From: Chrysomallon squamiferum
Taxonomy: Eukaryota; Mollusca; Gastropoda; Neomphalida; Peltospiridae
Direction of reading: 5' to 3'
Assembly (NCBI GenBank): GCA_012295275.1
Contig: CM022678.1
Coordinates: 1,247,155-1,311,154 of the forward strand
Length of the DNA stretch: 64,000 nucleotides
This document shows, piece by piece, positions 60,642-64,000 of the stretch. Position 1 is the stretch's first letter; each line of letters begins with the position of its first letter. Below the pieces are notes generated by a model. The model had not been told where the DNA came from. It saw only the letters and a list, made by a program, of their open reading frames with translations, and ran no database searches. The position numbers and the translations under genes were made by a program.

Positions 60642-63600
60642 CTGAAATAATATTAAAATAAAACAAATCAATTTATATTATTGATGTTGAGTAAAAGAGA
60701 ATGATTAAAGTGATCTGTACAATTACTCTGCACTTTATTCATGAAACAGTAAATATGTAATTTATTATTACTGTATCTTTTTTGATTCTATGGCATTCCC
60801 CCCTTCCGGATTCCTCCAGTGAAATTCCCCCTGCCTACCATGCCAAGGATAATTGATCTCTTGTACAGTTTAACTAGATATATAAAGATAATTGTATGTA
60901 GTGCATGTGTTACATAATGTTTTTTCGACACATTTTACATGTGGAGACTGTGAGCAACACCACGGAGGAAATCCTGGTAATCTCTGTTACCGTAGTCTGT
61001 GACCACAATCTGAAGCTGCTGGATGATGTCTCTGTAAATGCGACGTTGTGGGCTTCTATGGCAGGTATCTGGTGCAACGTTATAGTACTGAAGGATTGTT
61101 CTTTTTTCGGAACATCTAGAAACAGCCAGATATTTGGATGAAGACTGTAGATGATGAACTTTGAAACAACAGGTAGGCAAGGGGGGGGGGGCGAACTGTC
61201 ACAAGGGAAATTTCTGGTGAGGAAATGCCCTGACACCATCTTTGTTATTTAGTTATATAATTACTCCTAATACTTTCAAAACTACTGCCGTTGTTTCTTA
61301 TCACTGATGTTCTTTTTTAGTGTGATTGTTGGTGTGATAGAGACAACCAGACTCTCCTCTTTAATATGTAAAGCTTAAGAATTACATAAGCTAAGCATGA
61401 TGAAGACGCCAGTCTCCTCTTTAATACGTAATGGATGTCATATTTCCTTAAAAATTATATAAGCTTTGTGAAATGTTGTTTTGGGGAACCCACTAGCGTC
61501 TGCATGTCTGGTGAAGTTGAAACTAGTCTCAGCACCACTCTGGGGGAGGAATGTTAAAAGATATCCTATGTGGTCTTTCCTGAATAATAAAATGTATATG
61601 TTTATGTATTGAAATAGTATAACACAGTGGTTCTCAACCTTTTAACACAGTGGTTCTCAACGCAATAAAGGGACCATATCAAGATTGCCACTGACTGCTC
61701 TTTTAAATAAATCACTATATCTTTTTGTGGGCAACTAACTTGTCTGTTGAAGTGAGAATATTTTCGTTATTACCTTGCATTCGACTGTTTGTTGCATTTA
61801 GTTCACTAAATATTTCTGTTAAGTATTCCATTTTAGACATTTAAAATTCACAGAATTTCTCCTGCTTTTCCTGGATAAAAAAATGACAGAAATGCCTTGT
61901 GCAGTTCATGAACACGATTTAGTACTTTGCTTTTCGACAGCCAGTGAACCTCAGTGTGCATAAATAACTTAACATGCTGAGTCCATCTCTTTGCACAGTT
62001 GTTCAAATAATCTTGACTTCAGTGGCCTACTTTTTATATAATTGACCAAACCAATTACTTGATGTAACACAACCTTTAAATCTTCCTGCGATATTTTTGA
62101 AACAAGAACTTCTCTATGTAGAAAGCAATGAGTACGAATGAGATTTGGATTTTCTTTTTCTACAAAAGATTTCAGCACACTGGTTGAGAATCACTGGTAA
62201 AACCATTAATTTGGAGCACGGCTGGTAATCTGAGATCAGACTGATCACAGTAACTGTAGACTGTTATCTCTAAAACAGTGGGTGAGAATAGTGGGTATCT
62301 GAGATCAACACTGATCATCAGTAATTGTAAACATAGATACCACAGTGGTGTTATAGATAACTGACTGTCACGTCAAAGTCCTGCTAAACAGAACATTAGT
62401 TTGATATACTTGCATATTCTAATACATCTTGGGGTTTCCTAGTTTAAAAATATGAAACATCCCCCACATGTTCACGTATGTGAATTTTGTGGCGTAAAAC
62501 TGTTTGCAATCGGCTGTGCAAGCATTGTCAGCTTACTTGGTAAATAACTATTATTAGATCATATATTCTTTAAATCTAAACTTCTGTTTTTGTGTTTCTA
62601 ATGATTTAACATTAAATATAAATACATATATGGCCTTAGAGTCAAGCCAAATTGGGTAGCTATCTACCCGATACAGGGAGTTCCCTATGTATAGTTAGTG
62701 TTATTTTGGAGGAAGAGTGTTATGCACAATACAGGGTTCTAATTTGGTTACGTGACGATGGTATTAATTACGGGTCGCTTGTGAGTGCGTTAGATGCCCC
62801 ACTGTTTATTGTTGCTGTTGTTACTGTTATTATTATTATTGTTGTTGCTGCTGTTGTTGTTACGTATGCTTTGTAGTATGTTTAGTATTTGCAGGTGATA
62901 ATAATGACATACATACATAGTCATGTTCAAGTCACGTTGAGTTGTATCAACAGTTTAAGAAGAAAATCTCAGTCAGAACTTATGCTATGGCGGAATATGT
63001 TTGTATGTGTGAATGTGTTTATTTATTTATGTTTTTATGTGTCTGTGTATGTGTGTGTGTAAATTCTACATAACCATTTTCTTTTCTGTAACCCTTTTAA
63101 AAATTATGTATTATCGTTTATAAATGGGTATTAATACATATAAACTAAGGACTATGACTGCAATAAATTAATACAGTTATATAAAGTTTCTTTCTTTCTG
63201 TTTTCTTTTTCTTTTACTAAAGTGTAATTTATTTAGATTCATAAATAAAAGCCGGAAGTGTTAGGTGGATAATTAATACTGCTTTGATAATTTGAAAGGA
63301 ATAATTAGTAATTTTTGAAATTGTTAAATTAAAGAAATGAGAATATTGTAAATGAAACAAAATGCCTTGATTCCCAGCCCTGCACACATAGATCGGACAG
63401 CTATTTCCGAACAGGTAAAACAATTAAAATAGTTTTTCATTTCTTTTACCACCCTCATTCAAAGAAAAAAATGATATTACTTGTATCAAAAATATTAATG
63501 TTGATTTCAAAATTACAGATTATTACTTAACAAGGTTTTGGTTTTATTGGGGTAACCTCTGCAGCACTGACGTTGTTCAAGTAGCAATGCAGCAAGACTG

Positions 63601-63906
63601 AAAACCAAAGAAGGTCACTCAGTGGCCAATGGTGATGTAGTGAATGGTAGTTTAATTTCAACCATGAGCAAACTATCATTCAGCGTAGCACAAAATTTGC
63701 ACGAATTGAAAATGAGTTATGAAAGGACGGTTTTGAGCAAACCTCATGTGAACTTGGTAGTGGGTAGACATATGTATGTATGTATGTATGTGTATATTAT
63801 GTCTGTGTTGACATGAGTTGGTCACAGTGTTTGATGGTAAAATACTGATGATTAATGTGACATATAGTTCTGTTATCTATTAAATATGTTTCAGGTTTTA
63901 ACTTAC
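60642..63906 (-). other. Large intron of right nSTAND3 gene
   Basis: 60,642-63,130 is the inverted copy of the left gene's intron (for example cctgacaccatctttgttat at 61,230 against atggtgtcagg at 37,030), with a hAT insertion. Beyond 63,130 the match stops. 63,540-63,770 on the plus strand holds an open stretch (GHSVANGDVVNGSLISTMSK, SVAQNLHELKMSYE) that I cannot identify. Confidence 0.55.
61625..62196 (-). mobile_element. hAT-type transposon relic (ZBED/GTF2IRD2-like transposase)
   Basis: Ends are CAGTGGTTCTCAACC (61,625) and GGTTGAGAATCACTG (to 62,196), typical hAT terminal inverted repeats. The first end is repeated once internally. Flanks gtataaca and gtaaaacc are a decayed 8-bp target duplication. 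Minus-strand frames encode transposase pieces: FVEKENPNLIRTHCFLHREV, LVNYIKSRPLKSRLFEQLCK, HTEVHWLSKSKVLNRVHELH. This is the core region shared by ZBED5/GTF2IRD2-type domesticated hAT proteins. Stops interrupt it, and it is short (572 bp), so it is non-autonomous or dead. Confidence 0.85.
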
Positions 63907-64000
63907 TGGTTTCCACAGCTTCATCTTCTGATACATTATTTCTGTTACTTGATAGATTGTTATCTGTGCTCATATTTACATTATGTTCTACCACTTCTTG
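63907..64000 (-). CDS. Upstream exon of right gene (runs off window)
   Basis: The minus-strand frame is open from the window edge and reads EHNVNMSTDNNLSSNRNNVS, then EDEAVET plus one base, at an ACCA|GTAAGTTAAAA donor. It exits in phase 1, and the donor flank (taagttaaaa-ctgaaa, tttaatagataacaga, actgtgacc) is the one that follows array mini-exons. So it belongs to the same exon family position, but its peptide is acidic/Asn-rich and lacks the Q-I-G core. Confidence 0.55.

Larger units (their letters stand above)
55130..63130 (-). repeat. Right arm of the inverted gene duplication
   Basis: Counterpart of 35,700-44,331. The two genes face tail to tail. Ankyrin arrays have diverged in loop content, while the introns are still easily aligned. 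Confidence 0.85.

Overview
The window looks like nuclear DNA of a lophotrochozoan animal, most likely a mollusc. It is AT-rich and full of microsatellites. Genes are split into short exons with GT-AG borders. One gene is the animal-specific FAM167 family, and the main genes are nSTAND3-type NTPase/ankyrin proteins of a kind that is greatly expanded in molluscs. I cannot name the species. No RNA gene, CRISPR array or prokaryotic signal was seen.

Layout. 1-0.7 kb: last exon of a FAM167 homologue (+). 2-11 kb: intergenic DNA built from duplicated blocks, including repeated promoter-like/5'-exon units. 11.3-16.2 kb: mini-exon array A (+), five 63-nt exons, one broken by a LINE fragment, followed by a tiny stop-bearing exon. 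17-29 kb: more duplicated blocks and promoter-like copies, a 0.3-kb inverted repeat, and a candidate first coding exon at 27,958. 29.3-35.6 kb: mini-exon array B (+), 13 exons, of which 12 form four copies of a three-exon cassette of about 1.2 kb. 37.5-44.3 kb: a linker exon and a very long nSTAND3-ankyrin exon (+) that runs into a 200-N assembly gap. 44.5-55 kb: satellite and minisatellite DNA, a 1.27-kb tandem duplication and two isolated candidate exons. 55.1-64 kb: a second nSTAND3-ankyrin gene (-), an inverted paralogue of the first. Its large intron carries a hAT transposon relic whose empty site is still visible in the left arm.

How the parts may work together. Every mini-exon begins and ends in phase 1, so exons can be skipped or joined in any number without a frameshift. 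The encoded 20-residue unit centres on a motif such as SHSGSAQIGNNYV, whose Q-[IL]-G-x-N-x-[VI] core resembles the RHIM amyloid motif but is one residue shorter between G and N. The last mini-exon (phase 1) splices in frame to the linker exon and then to the nSTAND3 exon. The inferred protein is: tandem RHIM-like units, nSTAND3 NTPase, then a long ankyrin sensor. This is an NLR-like layout with an amyloid-type effector end. Four mini-exons of one subtype have lost the donor GT and read into a stop, so they could end a short RHIM-only product. The splice structure, phases and stops are read directly from the sequence. The RHIM assignment and the immune/cell-death role are inference.
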